64,000 bases of DNA from DTU063 sp001512695 (GTDB lineage Bacteria > Bacillota > Thermosediminibacteria > Thermosediminibacterales > Tepidanaerobacteraceae), in the NCBI GenBank assembly GCA_049658265.1, contig JBASOM010000121.1, positions 14,767 through 78,766 on the forward strand, given 5' to 3'. Both the position numbers and the translations under genes were made by a program. Each line of letters begins with the position of its first letter. Position 1 is the first letter of the stretch. Below, in pieces: positions 26,228 to 34,985 of this stretch. The notes under the pieces were generated by a model that was given only the letters and a program-made list of their open reading frames with translations, did no database searches and was not told where the DNA came from.

Positions 26228-26261
26228 GCTTATCATGAAAAAATAAGGGGGAGGTATATAA

Positions 26262-26600
26262 ATGACATTTCCAAAGATTATAGCGACTATAGCTGGTGGT
26301 TTTATATTCCCATTTCTCATAAGACTATGCTGGGGAAAACTTGTTGAACATTTAGGACCTATTGGCGGTTGGATCGCTGCCGGGTTTATAGTCGGTACCA
26401 CATGGACACTCAACCACGGAGTAGGTCTAATCTATCAATCCGGAGCAGCTTGGATTGACATGGCCTGGGCAGCATTTATTGGCTTGTTTGTAGCTTCAGC
26501 CCTATCCGGTGACGATGTAGGCAAAGGTTTAGGGACGGTTATTAATGCAATTCTTGGAGGAATTCTAGGCGGATTTATTCTCTACTGCTTGTATGTTTGA
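26262..26600 (+). CDS. small membrane protein, Lin0368-type putative glycerol transporter subunit
   Basis: A 112-residue protein with three hydrophobic segments and repeated small-residue motifs (GGWIAAGFIVG, GGILGGFI). It contains NHGVGLIYQSGAAWIDMAWA, which is comparable to NHFLELVANEGAFVDMAAG in the upstream partner, so the two are probably distant paralogues forming a heteromer. It follows the partner by 34 bases with AGGGGGAGG as ribosome-binding site. Confidence 0.6.
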   Translation: MTFPKIIATIAGGFIFPFLIRLCWGKLVEHLGPIGGWIAAGFIVGTTWTLNHGVGLIYQSGAAWIDMAWAAFIGLFVASALSGDDVGKGLGTVINAILGGILGGFILYCLYV

Positions 26601-26602
26601 TT

Positions 26603-26706
26603 GTCAGAAAAATATTAATATCCTTACTGACTGCAAAATAATATATAAAAGTTAATAGTAACAAAAGTGCCGCATTAGGAAATTTTGGTGCGGCCTAGGC
26701 CGCACC
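26603..26706 (+). promoter_or_regulatory. structured leader before glpK
   Basis: Three pairings are possible. GTCAG (26603-26607) pairs with CTGAC (26627-26631). GCCGCA (26669-26674) pairs with TGCGGC (26689-26694). The 20-base palindrome GGTGCGGCCTAGGCCGCACC (26687-26706) forms an 8-bp stem with a CTAG loop. The last two exclude each other, as in attenuation switches. No T-tract follows. Confidence 0.45.
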
Positions 26707-26754
26707 GCACACATAAATCTAAAATAATATTATAAAAACAAGGAGGAATGTTTA

Positions 26755-28248
26755 GTGGCTAAGTATGTAATGGCTTTAGACCAGGGGACAACCAGTTCAA
26801 GGGGGATCATCTTTGATGAGAACGGAACCATTAAGGGTGTAACCAACCGCGAATTCACCCAGATTTACCCCAAGCCCGGCTGGGTAGAACACGACCCAAT
26901 GGAAATTTGGGGAAGCCAGATTGGCGTGGCCAAGGAAGTTCTTGAAAAAAGCGGTCTGTCTCCAAGCGATATTGCAGCAATAGGTATAACCAACCAGCGC
27001 GAAACCACCATTGTATGGGATAAGAATACCGGCAAACCCGTTTACAATGCCATTGTATGGCAGTGCCGCAGAACGGCTCCTATTTGTGACGAGCTGAAAG
27101 AAAAAGGGCTCACCGAAAAAATCCGCGAAAAGACCGGTCTCGTAATTGACGCTTATTTCTCCGGCACAAAAGTAAAATGGATCCTCGACAATGTGGAAGG
27201 TGCCAGGGAAAAAGCAGAAAAAGGCGAATTGCTATTCGGTAACGTTGACACATGGCTCATTTGGAACCTGACCGGTGGCAAGGTTCACGTCACCGACTAC
27301 AGTAACGCCTCAAGAACAATGCTCTTTAATATCCATACGCTGGATTGGGACGATGAAATACTGGCAGAACTCAACATACCTCGCGCAATGCTTCCGAAAC
27401 CAATGCCCTCAAGCCATGTATACGGATACACCACCACAGAAGTATTCGGAGGCGAAGTTCCGATTGCCGGTGACGCCGGTGACCAGCAAGCAGCACTGTT
27501 CGGTCAGGCCTGCTACAGCCCGGGTATGGCGAAGAACACATACGGAACCGGATGCTTCATGTTGATGAACACTGGTGAAAAAGCTGTCGCTTCCGAGAGC
27601 GGACTGCTGACCACCATAGCATGGGGTGTAAATGGCAAAGTAGAATATGCCCTTGAAGGCAGTATCTTCATAGCTGGTGCTGTAGTACAGTGGCTCAGAG
27701 ATGAGCTCAGAATTCTCGACAATGCAGCCCAGAGTGAAGAGCTTGCAACAAAAGTAGAAGACAACAACGGAGTATACCTGGTACCCGCCTTTGTAGGTCT
27801 AGGTGCCCCTTACTGGGATATGTATGCTCGCGGCACAATTGTAGGCCTCACCCGCGGTGCAAAGCGTGAACATATCGTCAGAGCTGCACTTGAGTCAATT
27901 TGCTATCAGACAAGAGACGTTCTCGAAGCCATGCAGAAAGACTCCGGCATAACCCTGAAGAGCCTCAAGGTAGACGGCGGAGCAGTTGCTAACAACTTCC
28001 TGATGCAATTCCAGTCTGACATCTTAGGCGTACCCGTTGACAGACCGAAAGTAATTGAAACAACCGCTTTAGGTGCTGCATATCTGGCTGGTCTTGCAGT
28101 AGGATACTGGAAAGACAAAGATGACATCGCAGCTAAGTGGCAGATCGATAGGACCTTTGAACCGGAAATGGACAGTGAAACAAGAGATAACCTATATAAG
28201 GGTTGGAAGAAAGCTGTCGAAAGAGCTCTCGATTGGGAAGATAAATAA
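26755..28248 (+). CDS. glpK: glycerol kinase
   Basis: A 497-residue FGGY-family kinase that converts glycerol to glycerol-3-phosphate. The N-terminal ALDQGTTSSR, IGITNQRETT near residue 80, and GTGCFMLMNTG near 265 are typical of GlpK. A His in the activation loop region, the site that HPr phosphorylates in many Firmicutes kinases (around residue 230), is not obvious here: the stretch reads YGYTTTEVFGG without the usual HF. PTS control may therefore act elsewhere. The GTG start has AGGAGG 8 bases upstream. Confidence 0.96.
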   Translation: MAKYVMALDQGTTSSRGIIFDENGTIKGVTNREFTQIYPKPGWVEHDPMEIWGSQIGVAKEVLEKSGLSPSDIAAIGITNQRETTIVWDKNTGKPVYNAIVWQCRRTAPICDELKEKGLTEKIREKTGLVIDAYFSGTKVKWILDNVEGAREKAEKGELLFGNVDTWLIWNLTGGKVHVTDYSNASRTMLFNIHTLDWDDEILAELNIPRAMLPKPMPSSHVYGYTTTEVFGGEVPIAGDAGDQQAALFGQACYSPGMAKNTYGTGCFMLMNTGEKAVASESGLLTTIAWGVNGKVEYALEGSIFIAGAVVQWLRDELRILDNAAQSEELATKVEDNNGVYLVPAFVGLGAPYWDMYARGTIVGLTRGAKREHIVRAALESICYQTRDVLEAMQKDSGITLKSLKVDGGAVANNFLMQFQSDILGVPVDRPKVIETTALGAAYLAGLAVGYWKDKDDIAAKWQIDRTFEPEMDSETRDNLYKGWKKAVERALDWEDK

Positions 28249-28313
28249 TACTTGTCAAAGCAAAAGCTTAAAAAATTTCTTAAGCATTTAAAGCTGTGGC
28301 GGAGAATAAGGAG

Positions 28314-28343
28314 AACCACACCTTTATATAGGTGTGGTTTTCC
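28314..28343 (+). terminator. hairpin terminator or attenuator after glpK
   Basis: AACCACACC and GGTGTGGTT form a 9-bp stem followed by TTT. It lies 65 bases after glpK and just before the dehydrogenase genes, so it likely lowers their expression relative to glpK rather than ending the operon. Confidence 0.65.
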
Positions 28344-28363
28344 CATTTTTAGGGAGGTAGAAT

Positions 28364-29836
28364 ATGGAAGACATAGTAATTATTGGAGCAGGCGTAACGG
28401 GTTGCTCTATAGCTCGCGAACTGTCAAAGTATGATTTGAGCATTACCGTAGTGGAAAAAGAAGAGGATGTGGCGTGCGGTACAAGCAAAGCAAACAGCGC
28501 CATAGTCCATGCGGGCTTTGATGCAGCCCCTGGTACTTGGAAAGCTAAATTGAATGTTATAGGCAATAGGCTTTTTCCTGCCTTGTGTGAGGAACTTGAT
28601 GTTCCCTTTGTTATGAACGGTTCTCTAGTAGTCGCGGTAACCGATGAAGAAGAACAAGCCCTTGAAGAGTTGTTAGAGCGAGGGCGAATTAACGGAGTAG
28701 AAAAGCTTCGCATCATCGGAAAAGATGAATTGCTTGATTTAGAACCAAATCTGAGCCCAAATGTTCGAGGAGCCCTCGATGCTCCAACAGGTGGGCTGGT
28801 ATGTCCATATGAACTTGTTATAGCTCTTGCTGAAAATGCCAATCAAAACGGTGTTAAATTCTGGCTAAATGCACCTGTGACGGACATAGAGGTTTTAGAA
28901 GACAATAGCTTTTTAGTGAAGACCCCGAAAGGATCTATTCAGACCAAATATGTAATAAATGCTGCTGGTCTATTCGCTGATGAAATATCAAAAATGGCTG
29001 GAGCAGAAGAGTATTCAATAACTCCAAGAAAGGGCGAATACCTGATATTTGATAAGCAATTCGGGAACTTGGTAAAAAAGGCCATATTCCCAACGCCAAC
29101 CAAGATTTCAAAGGGAATACTGGTATGTCCCACCGTTGATGGCAATATTTTCATTGGTCCTAACTCAAATAACATCGAAGACAAACATGACACCAGCGTA
29201 AATGTTCCGGGCATCGAAGAAATCATAGCGGGCGGAAAAAAACTTGTGCCGGATTTGCCTCTGAAAAATGTAATAACCTCGTTTGCGGGCCTGAGAGCGG
29301 TATCAAATACCAATGATTTTATAATCGAGGCTTCTAAACTGGTGAAGGGCTTTATCAACGTGGGCGGCATTCAATCACCAGGCTTAACATCTGCACCGGC
29401 CATAGCTCTCATGGTAAAGGACATCTTGCAGGAAGAGGGCTTAACCCTAAAGGAAAAAGCAGATTTTATACCGCACAGACCGAAGAAGGTACGGTTTAGA
29501 GAAATGAGTAACGAAGAGCGCAGCAAGCTCATCAAGGAAAACCCCGCATACGGCCGCGTCATCTGTCGCTGTGAAACTGTTACCGAAGGGGAAATTATCG
29601 ATGCCATAAGGAGACCAGTTGGCGCACGCAGCATAGATGCTGTGAAGAGGAGGACTCGTGCAGGCATGGGAAGATGTCAGGGTGGTTTTTGCTCACCAAG
29701 AGTACTGGAGATTTTAATGCGCGAACTGGGTGCGGATGCCATTGATATAACCAAAAAAGGACCAGGTTCTAATATACTAATGGGTCGTATCAAAGAATTT
29801 CTACAAAACGAAGGCGGTGACGACAATGATAAATAA
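28364..29836 (+). CDS. glpA: anaerobic glycerol-3-phosphate dehydrogenase, GlpA-like flavoprotein with BFD-type iron-sulfur domain
   Basis: A 490-residue protein. A DAO-family FAD domain (IGAGVTGCSIAREL near residue 6, HAGFDA near 48) is followed, from about residue 385, by a BFD-like [2Fe-2S] domain with CRCETVTEGEI and GRCQGGFC. It oxidises G3P to DHAP. The arrangement GlpA-like, second flavoprotein, DUF1667 is also found in Thermotoga. It overlaps the next gene by 11 bases. Confidence 0.88.
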   Translation: MEDIVIIGAGVTGCSIARELSKYDLSITVVEKEEDVACGTSKANSAIVHAGFDAAPGTWKAKLNVIGNRLFPALCEELDVPFVMNGSLVVAVTDEEEQALEELLERGRINGVEKLRIIGKDELLDLEPNLSPNVRGALDAPTGGLVCPYELVIALAENANQNGVKFWLNAPVTDIEVLEDNSFLVKTPKGSIQTKYVINAAGLFADEISKMAGAEEYSITPRKGEYLIFDKQFGNLVKKAIFPTPTKISKGILVCPTVDGNIFIGPNSNNIEDKHDTSVNVPGIEEIIAGGKKLVPDLPLKNVITSFAGLRAVSNTNDFIIEASKLVKGFINVGGIQSPGLTSAPAIALMVKDILQEEGLTLKEKADFIPHRPKKVRFREMSNEERSKLIKENPAYGRVICRCETVTEGEIIDAIRRPVGARSIDAVKRRTRAGMGRCQGGFCSPRVLEILMRELGADAIDITKKGPGSNILMGRIKEFLQNEGGDDNDK

Positions 29837-31103
29837 GGAACTGGTAGTAATCGGCGGTGGTCCTGCCGGCCTTGCCGCGGCAATCGAAGCGAAAAAGAAC
29901 GGAGTAGAAGACGTTTTACTAATTGAGCGCGATTCACGCTTAGGCGGTATCCTGCCACAATGTATTCACAATGGGTTTGGCCTTCATATTTTTAAAGAAG
30001 AACTTACCGGTCCTGAATATGCACATAGATTTATTGAGGAATTAGAAGATTTAAATATAGAAGTTCTGCTTGATACGATGGTGATTGACCTTAACGAAAA
30101 TAAACAGCTCACTGCAGTCAACCGCGAAAAGGGATTGATGCAGATTCAAGCAGATGCGATAATCCTCACCATGGGATGCAGGGAAAGGACCAGGGGAGCT
30201 ATTAATATTCCCGGTTTCAGACCCGCAGGGATATTTACTGCTGGCACCGCCCAAAGGTTTGTAAATATTGAAGGATACATGCCTGGCAAGGAAATAGTCA
30301 TTCTAGGTTCCGGTGATATAGGCTTGATCATGGCACGACGCTTTACTCTTGAAGGTGCAAAGGTAAAGTGCGTTGCGGAAATCATGCCCTATTCTAATGG
30401 GCTTACCCGCAATGTTGTCCAGTGTCTTGAAGACTTCGGCATACCCCTTCTTCTGAGCCACACCGTTGTCTACATTCACGGCAATAGCAGGATAGAAGGA
30501 GTAACTATCGCCCAGGTAGATGAAAACTTAAAGCCAATTCCCTCAACCGAGAAATATTATTCTTGCGATACTCTGCTCCTCTCGGTTGGTCTGATTCCGG
30601 AAAATGAGCTATCTAAAATGGCGAGCATCAAAATTCACGATGTCACCGGTGGACCCGTTGTAAATCAGAGGATGGAAACGTCCGTCCCCGGGATTTTTGC
30701 CTGTGGTAATGTAGTTCATGTCCATGACTTGGTGGATTTCGTGACGATGGAATCGAGACTTGCTGGCCTTGGAGCGGTGGATTACCTTAAAGACAAAATA
30801 CCATCAGATGAGTATATTTCAGTGTCTGCCGGCCCGGGAATCAGTTACGTAGTACCCCACTTAGTTGATCCTGAGAAGATTTTGGGTGAAAAACAGAATT
30901 TCTTCATGCGCAGCACCAAACCCATGGAAAAAGCCAGGCTTTTCATAGAATCAGATAAGAATTTGATTCGCACAAGGGTACTTCAACATGTAAGGCCCAG
31001 CGAAATGATTAGCATTGAACTGAAAAAAGAAGACTTGGCCAATAAAGATTTAAAGAGCCTAAGATTTTTCCTTCAGGAAGAAGGTGTAGCTGATGGAAAC
31101 TAA
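29826..31103 (+). CDS. FAD-dependent NAD(P)-type oxidoreductase, partner of GlpA
   Basis: A 425-residue pyridine nucleotide-disulfide oxidoreductase-like flavoprotein with GGGPAGLAAAIEA at the N-terminus, a second Rossmann motif GSGDIGLIMARRF near residue 160 and GIFACGNVVHVHDLVDFV near 290. It has no CxxxxC redox pair, so it is not a disulfide reductase. It probably passes electrons from the GlpA-like subunit to NAD(P) or another acceptor. The ATG at 29826 fits better than the GTG at 29817, which lies in the ribosome-binding site. Confidence 0.82.
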   Translation: MINKELVVIGGGPAGLAAAIEAKKNGVEDVLLIERDSRLGGILPQCIHNGFGLHIFKEELTGPEYAHRFIEELEDLNIEVLLDTMVIDLNENKQLTAVNREKGLMQIQADAIILTMGCRERTRGAINIPGFRPAGIFTAGTAQRFVNIEGYMPGKEIVILGSGDIGLIMARRFTLEGAKVKCVAEIMPYSNGLTRNVVQCLEDFGIPLLLSHTVVYIHGNSRIEGVTIAQVDENLKPIPSTEKYYSCDTLLLSVGLIPENELSKMASIKIHDVTGGPVVNQRMETSVPGIFACGNVVHVHDLVDFVTMESRLAGLGAVDYLKDKIPSDEYISVSAGPGISYVVPHLVDPEKILGEKQNFFMRSTKPMEKARLFIESDKNLIRTRVLQHVRPSEMISIELKKEDLANKDLKSLRFFLQEEGVADGN

Positions 31104-31446
31104 GAAGATAACATGTATAGTATGCCCAAAAGGTTGTCAAATTCAAGTTAAGCTTAATAATGGCGAAATTGTCAGCATAGAAGGTTACGAATGCAAACGT
31201 GGAATTGATTATGCAAAAAATGAAGTTTTAGATCCAAGAAGAACCCTTACCACCACCTTAAAGCTTTCCACCGGTGGGGTCCTACCTGTGAGGACAAAAG
31301 AACCAATCCCCAAAAAATTGCTGAAAAAAGCCATGCTTGAAACGAAAGATATTATAGTTGAGCCCCCCGTTAAAGTGGGAGATGTTGTAGTTGAGGATAT
31401 TGCGGGGACGGGGATCGATTTAATAGCAACAGGAAATGTCGAATGA
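31093..31446 (+). CDS. DUF1667 protein, small subunit of the G3P dehydrogenase
   Basis: A 117-residue protein with CIVCPKGCQIQV at the N-terminus and a further Cys in GYECKRG near residue 34, likely ligands of an iron-sulfur cluster. DUF1667 genes commonly follow GlpA-like and FAD oxidoreductase genes, and it overlaps the upstream gene by 11 bases. It is probably an electron-transfer subunit. The exact cluster is not known to me. Confidence 0.82.
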   Translation: METKKITCIVCPKGCQIQVKLNNGEIVSIEGYECKRGIDYAKNEVLDPRRTLTTTLKLSTGGVLPVRTKEPIPKKLLKKAMLETKDIIVEPPVKVGDVVVEDIAGTGIDLIATGNVE

Positions 31447-31480
31447 TAGTAATAAAGGCAGAGTGAAAGGGTGAAAAGCC

Positions 31481-33160
31481 ATGCTTCAAAAGGATGCCGT
31501 CTTTACCCATCCTAAAGGAATGCATATCAGAGCTGCTGCCATGTTGGTCAATAAAGCACACGAGATTGAGAGCACGATGGGAACGAGTATATATATACGC
31601 AACGAGTCCGGAAGAGAAGTGCCGGCTACTGCTCTGATGGCTATTCACTCCCTTAACATTAAGCCCGGAGAACGCATTACAATAGTAGCAAAAGGGCCAA
31701 AAGTAGATGAGGCGATAGAAAGTGTTGAAGAACTCTTTAGACGCGATCTATTGCCTCAGAGCCCTATTGAATTAGAACAGGTTGATGACATATTGGAGAA
31801 AAACACTATAAAAGCAGACAAGATCTTTGACAGCGTAGGCCTGGGCATTATAGTTACCAATAAGACAGGCGCCGTAATTTTATGCAATCGAATTGTCGAA
31901 GAATTAATGGGCATAGACAAAAATCATATTTTAGGCTGCAATAACATACAAGATATAATTCCAGGCATCGATTTGACTACCACATCATCTATCGGTAGTG
32001 GAATATTTCGCTTGGATGACAACACCAGGAGCAATCTGGCATCTACCGACATAAACCCAATATTTATAGATGGGGAAATAGCCGGCTATACAATTGTATT
32101 TAACAAAGACGTCTCCACTGCCGAAAGCTTTTCACCGGAATATACCTTAGAGATATCTCCGACCAAAGATTTATTAATAGAACAAAAGAAGAGAATGGAA
32201 TTTAACGAAGCCTTTAGTGATATAATAGGTCGCAGTGAGAAGTTTGCGGTGGTGCTGGATATAGCTTTTAAGGCTGCCAAGACCTCATCGACAATCCTCA
32301 TACAGGGAGAAAGTGGCACAGGTAAAGAACTGGTCGCTAAGGCCATACACCGTGCCAGCAGCCGCCGCAATGGCCCTTTTATCAAGGTAAACTGCCCCGG
32401 CATACCGGCAACTCTGATGGAGAGCGAACTTTTCGGACATGAAAGGGGGGCTTTTACCGGGGCAATTTTCCAAAAAATAGGTAAGTTTGAACTTGCAAAT
32501 GGAGGCACAATTTTTTTGGATGAAATCGGTGAATTAGACAAAAACCTGCAGTCCAAACTATTAAGAGTCTTGCAAGAGCGAGAATTTGAAAGAGTTGGCG
32601 GAAACGAGGTATTAAAAACCGATGTGAGAGTTGTTGCGGCAACCAATAGAAATTTGAAAGAAATGGTAGAGAGAGACGAATTTCGAGAAGACCTTTATTA
32701 CCGTCTCAATGTAGTGCCGATCGTGCTGCCGAGTTTAAGGGAAAGAAAAGACGACATTCCGCTTCTTGTGGAGCATTTTTTGGAAAAGCTCTGCAGAAAG
32801 CTTGGCAAAAAGGAAAAGACAATTACAAAAAGAGCTATGGGGTATTTGTACAACTACGACTGGCCGGGCAATGTTCGGGAACTGGAGAATATTATAGAGC
32901 GGATGATAAACCTATCCGACAGTGACGTAATTGACATTTGGGACTTGCCATCTCATGTAACCGGAAAAGCCATGGAAAAAAAAGCGAGCCTTATAAATTT
33001 AGACTTAGATGGAGAACTGGCTACTTATGACGAGTACGATAAAGCAATAATAAAAACGGCTTTAAAAAAGTACAAAAGTTTCAACGCAGCTGGCAAAGCC
33101 CTGGGCTTAACGCATAAAACTGTGGCTGCAAAAGCGAGAAAGTACGGTCTTGTAAAATAA
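31481..33160 (+). CDS. sigma-54 activator with N-terminal HPr domain
   Basis: A 559-residue regulator. Residues 1-90 form an HPr-like domain in which His15 and Arg17 (GMHIRAA) keep exact HPr numbering. The usual Pro18 is Ala, and the Ser46 equivalent is Ala51, so HPr kinase should not act on it. A PAS domain spans about 112-225. The AAA+ domain spans about 245-475 with Walker A GESGTGKE at 276 and the sigma-54 contact loop GAFTGA. A Fis-type HTH lies at the end (AAGKALGLTHKTVAAKARKYG). It lies between the glp and dha genes, each of which has a sigma-54 promoter. It is the probable PTS-responsive activator of both. Confidence 0.9.
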   Translation: MLQKDAVFTHPKGMHIRAAAMLVNKAHEIESTMGTSIYIRNESGREVPATALMAIHSLNIKPGERITIVAKGPKVDEAIESVEELFRRDLLPQSPIELEQVDDILEKNTIKADKIFDSVGLGIIVTNKTGAVILCNRIVEELMGIDKNHILGCNNIQDIIPGIDLTTTSSIGSGIFRLDDNTRSNLASTDINPIFIDGEIAGYTIVFNKDVSTAESFSPEYTLEISPTKDLLIEQKKRMEFNEAFSDIIGRSEKFAVVLDIAFKAAKTSSTILIQGESGTGKELVAKAIHRASSRRNGPFIKVNCPGIPATLMESELFGHERGAFTGAIFQKIGKFELANGGTIFLDEIGELDKNLQSKLLRVLQEREFERVGGNEVLKTDVRVVAATNRNLKEMVERDEFREDLYYRLNVVPIVLPSLRERKDDIPLLVEHFLEKLCRKLGKKEKTITKRAMGYLYNYDWPGNVRELENIIERMINLSDSDVIDIWDLPSHVTGKAMEKKASLINLDLDGELATYDEYDKAIIKTALKKYKSFNAAGKALGLTHKTVAAKARKYGLVK

Positions 33161-33183
33161 AATATTAAAAAGGGGGCTGTTGG

Positions 33184-34920
33184 ATGGCAAATTCCGGGAA
33201 AAGTATTGACAAAGTGTCCCCCGCTTCTCAAAGCGAAATACTGAGATTAAGCGAAGAGCTGGGCTATGATGCCCATGAGATTAAATGGGTGGTTGCACAA
33301 AACACTGAAACCATAAGAAATCTAGTGAAGGTAATAGAAACGATATCATCTCATTCCCAAGAAATCAGTGCAAATACAGCTAGCGGTTCGGAGCAGCTCA
33401 ACAACCTGTCTCGATTAGCAGAAAATTTAAGAGAAACTGCATCTTCTGTAGCAAGTATATCAAGGGACTATTTAAGCAAAGTAAAAGAAGGCAGCTTAGC
33501 AATAAGCGATGTAGAGACAGCCTTGGAACAGGTAACTGCAGAAATTGACAAGTCCTCCGACGAAGTAGAGACCTTACTTGAACTTACAAAACAAGTAAAG
33601 GGCTTTGTAGATTTTATAAAGCACATTGCGCAGCAGACAAATCTCCTTGCACTAAACGCTGCAATTGAAGCTGCGAGAGCAGGTGAAGCTGGACGGGGAT
33701 TCAGCGTTGTTGCTGCTGAAATCAGAAAACTTGCCGAGAGGAGTAAGGATAAAGCTCAAGAAATACACAAAACTGCTGAACTCATAGACGATGGCATCAG
33801 TAGAGCGTGTCGCATTTCTAAAGATGGGGCAGTAAGCCTTAAAAATCTAAAATCCAAGATGCAATTGGGAAAAGATGTGATGGAAGGCGCTGTTGCCGCC
33901 TTTGAGGATATATCGGAGCTTAACAGCAATCTGCTGGATTCTTCAGCAAATCAGGCGAAGTCTACACAGTATCTGGCAGATATTTTCGCATCTTTTTCAG
34001 AAAAAACAGCATCTACAGCCGACTCCACCATAGAAGTGGCGTACCTGATAAAAGACCAGGAAAAACAAAACGAACAGCTTCTCAATATTGCTGATAATTT
34101 AGTTGACAAAGTATATTCATTGCAAAAGCAATCCACCAGTTTAAAGAAGAAAGAGGAGATAATTTTTGGAATAAATCCTGCCCTCAGCCCTGAAATTATA
34201 AAATCATTGTACCTTCCTGTGATAAAAACCGTTTGTAAAAAAGTTGGCCTCATACCTAGAGTCTTGGTCGCCACTGATTACGATGCCCTTGCCAATAGTT
34301 TGATAGACGGGATTGTAGATGTGGGTTGGTTTTCGCCCTTAGCCTATGTCAATGCGAAAAACAAGGCAGCGGTTATTCCCTTGGTTACTCCAATTGTAAA
34401 TGGTGCTCCTGATTACTTGGGATATATTATCACCAATAGAGAATCGGGAATAACCGATTTGAAAGATGTCAGAGGAGAGCGTATGGCCTTTGTGGACCCA
34501 AAATCTGCTTCGGGATATGCATATCCCAGGCTTATCCTAAAGAAGGCAGGCATAGACCCCGAAAGGGATTTAAAAGAGCAGCTCTTTCTTGGAACGCACA
34601 GCAATGTAGTTCAAGCAGTGATATCGGGATCGGTTAGAGTAGGTGCTACCTACTCGGAAGCCATCGATGATGCGAAGAGTCGCGGCCTTGAAGTGGACAA
34701 ACTTGTTTATCTGGCCCAGACCGACCCGATACCTAAGGATTGCATAGCGGCACGGCCGGGCTTTGATAGGGAATTGTGCGAAAAGCTCAAGAATGCTTTT
34801 TTGAAATATGAGGATATAGGCCTCTTGGATAAGCATAAAAGTTCTGTGATAAACGGTTTTGTCATTGCCAGTGATGAGAATTATGACATAATTCGAGAAG
34901 TGTTAAGAGACGCTGGTTGA
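33184..34920 (+). CDS. soluble chemoreceptor fused to a PhnD-like binding domain
   Basis: A 578-residue protein. Residues ~20-310 are a methyl-accepting chemotaxis signalling coiled coil with the hairpin tip QQTNLLALNAAIEAARAGEAGRG (shortened: LLALNAAIEAARAGE near 155-170). Residues ~325-578 match the PhnD/phosphonate binding-protein fold, with FGINPALSPE, WFSPLAYV and the ligand loop DPKSASGYAYP near 440. There is no signal peptide, transmembrane segment or HAMP domain, so the binding domain should be cytoplasmic. It is the reverse of the usual receptor order. A phosphorylated C3 metabolite is an attractive but unproven ligand given the neighbours. Confidence 0.85.
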   Translation: MANSGKSIDKVSPASQSEILRLSEELGYDAHEIKWVVAQNTETIRNLVKVIETISSHSQEISANTASGSEQLNNLSRLAENLRETASSVASISRDYLSKVKEGSLAISDVETALEQVTAEIDKSSDEVETLLELTKQVKGFVDFIKHIAQQTNLLALNAAIEAARAGEAGRGFSVVAAEIRKLAERSKDKAQEIHKTAELIDDGISRACRISKDGAVSLKNLKSKMQLGKDVMEGAVAAFEDISELNSNLLDSSANQAKSTQYLADIFASFSEKTASTADSTIEVAYLIKDQEKQNEQLLNIADNLVDKVYSLQKQSTSLKKKEEIIFGINPALSPEIIKSLYLPVIKTVCKKVGLIPRVLVATDYDALANSLIDGIVDVGWFSPLAYVNAKNKAAVIPLVTPIVNGAPDYLGYIITNRESGITDLKDVRGERMAFVDPKSASGYAYPRLILKKAGIDPERDLKEQLFLGTHSNVVQAVISGSVRVGATYSEAIDDAKSRGLEVDKLVYLAQTDPIPKDCIAARPGFDRELCEKLKNAFLKYEDIGLLDKHKSSVINGFVIASDENYDIIREVLRDAG

Positions 34921-34933
34921 TAGAAATTACCAA
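34917..34933 (+). promoter_or_regulatory. candidate enhancer site upstream of dhaK
   Basis: TTGATA-GAAAT-TACCAA fits TTGRTA-N5-TAYCAA, the dyad found twice upstream of glpP. Its centre is about 87 bases before the predicted sigma-54 start. It overlaps the stop codon of the receptor gene. Confidence 0.6.
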
Positions 34934-34985
34934 CTATTATTTTGAAATATCTCAAAAAAACCGTGTATTACAGTTATTTAGGATA

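Noticed and set aside
26656..26680. Rex site before glpK (GTTAATAGTAAC)
   Set aside because: The half-sites GTTA and TAAC are 4 bases apart instead of 6, so it does not fit the Rex spacing.
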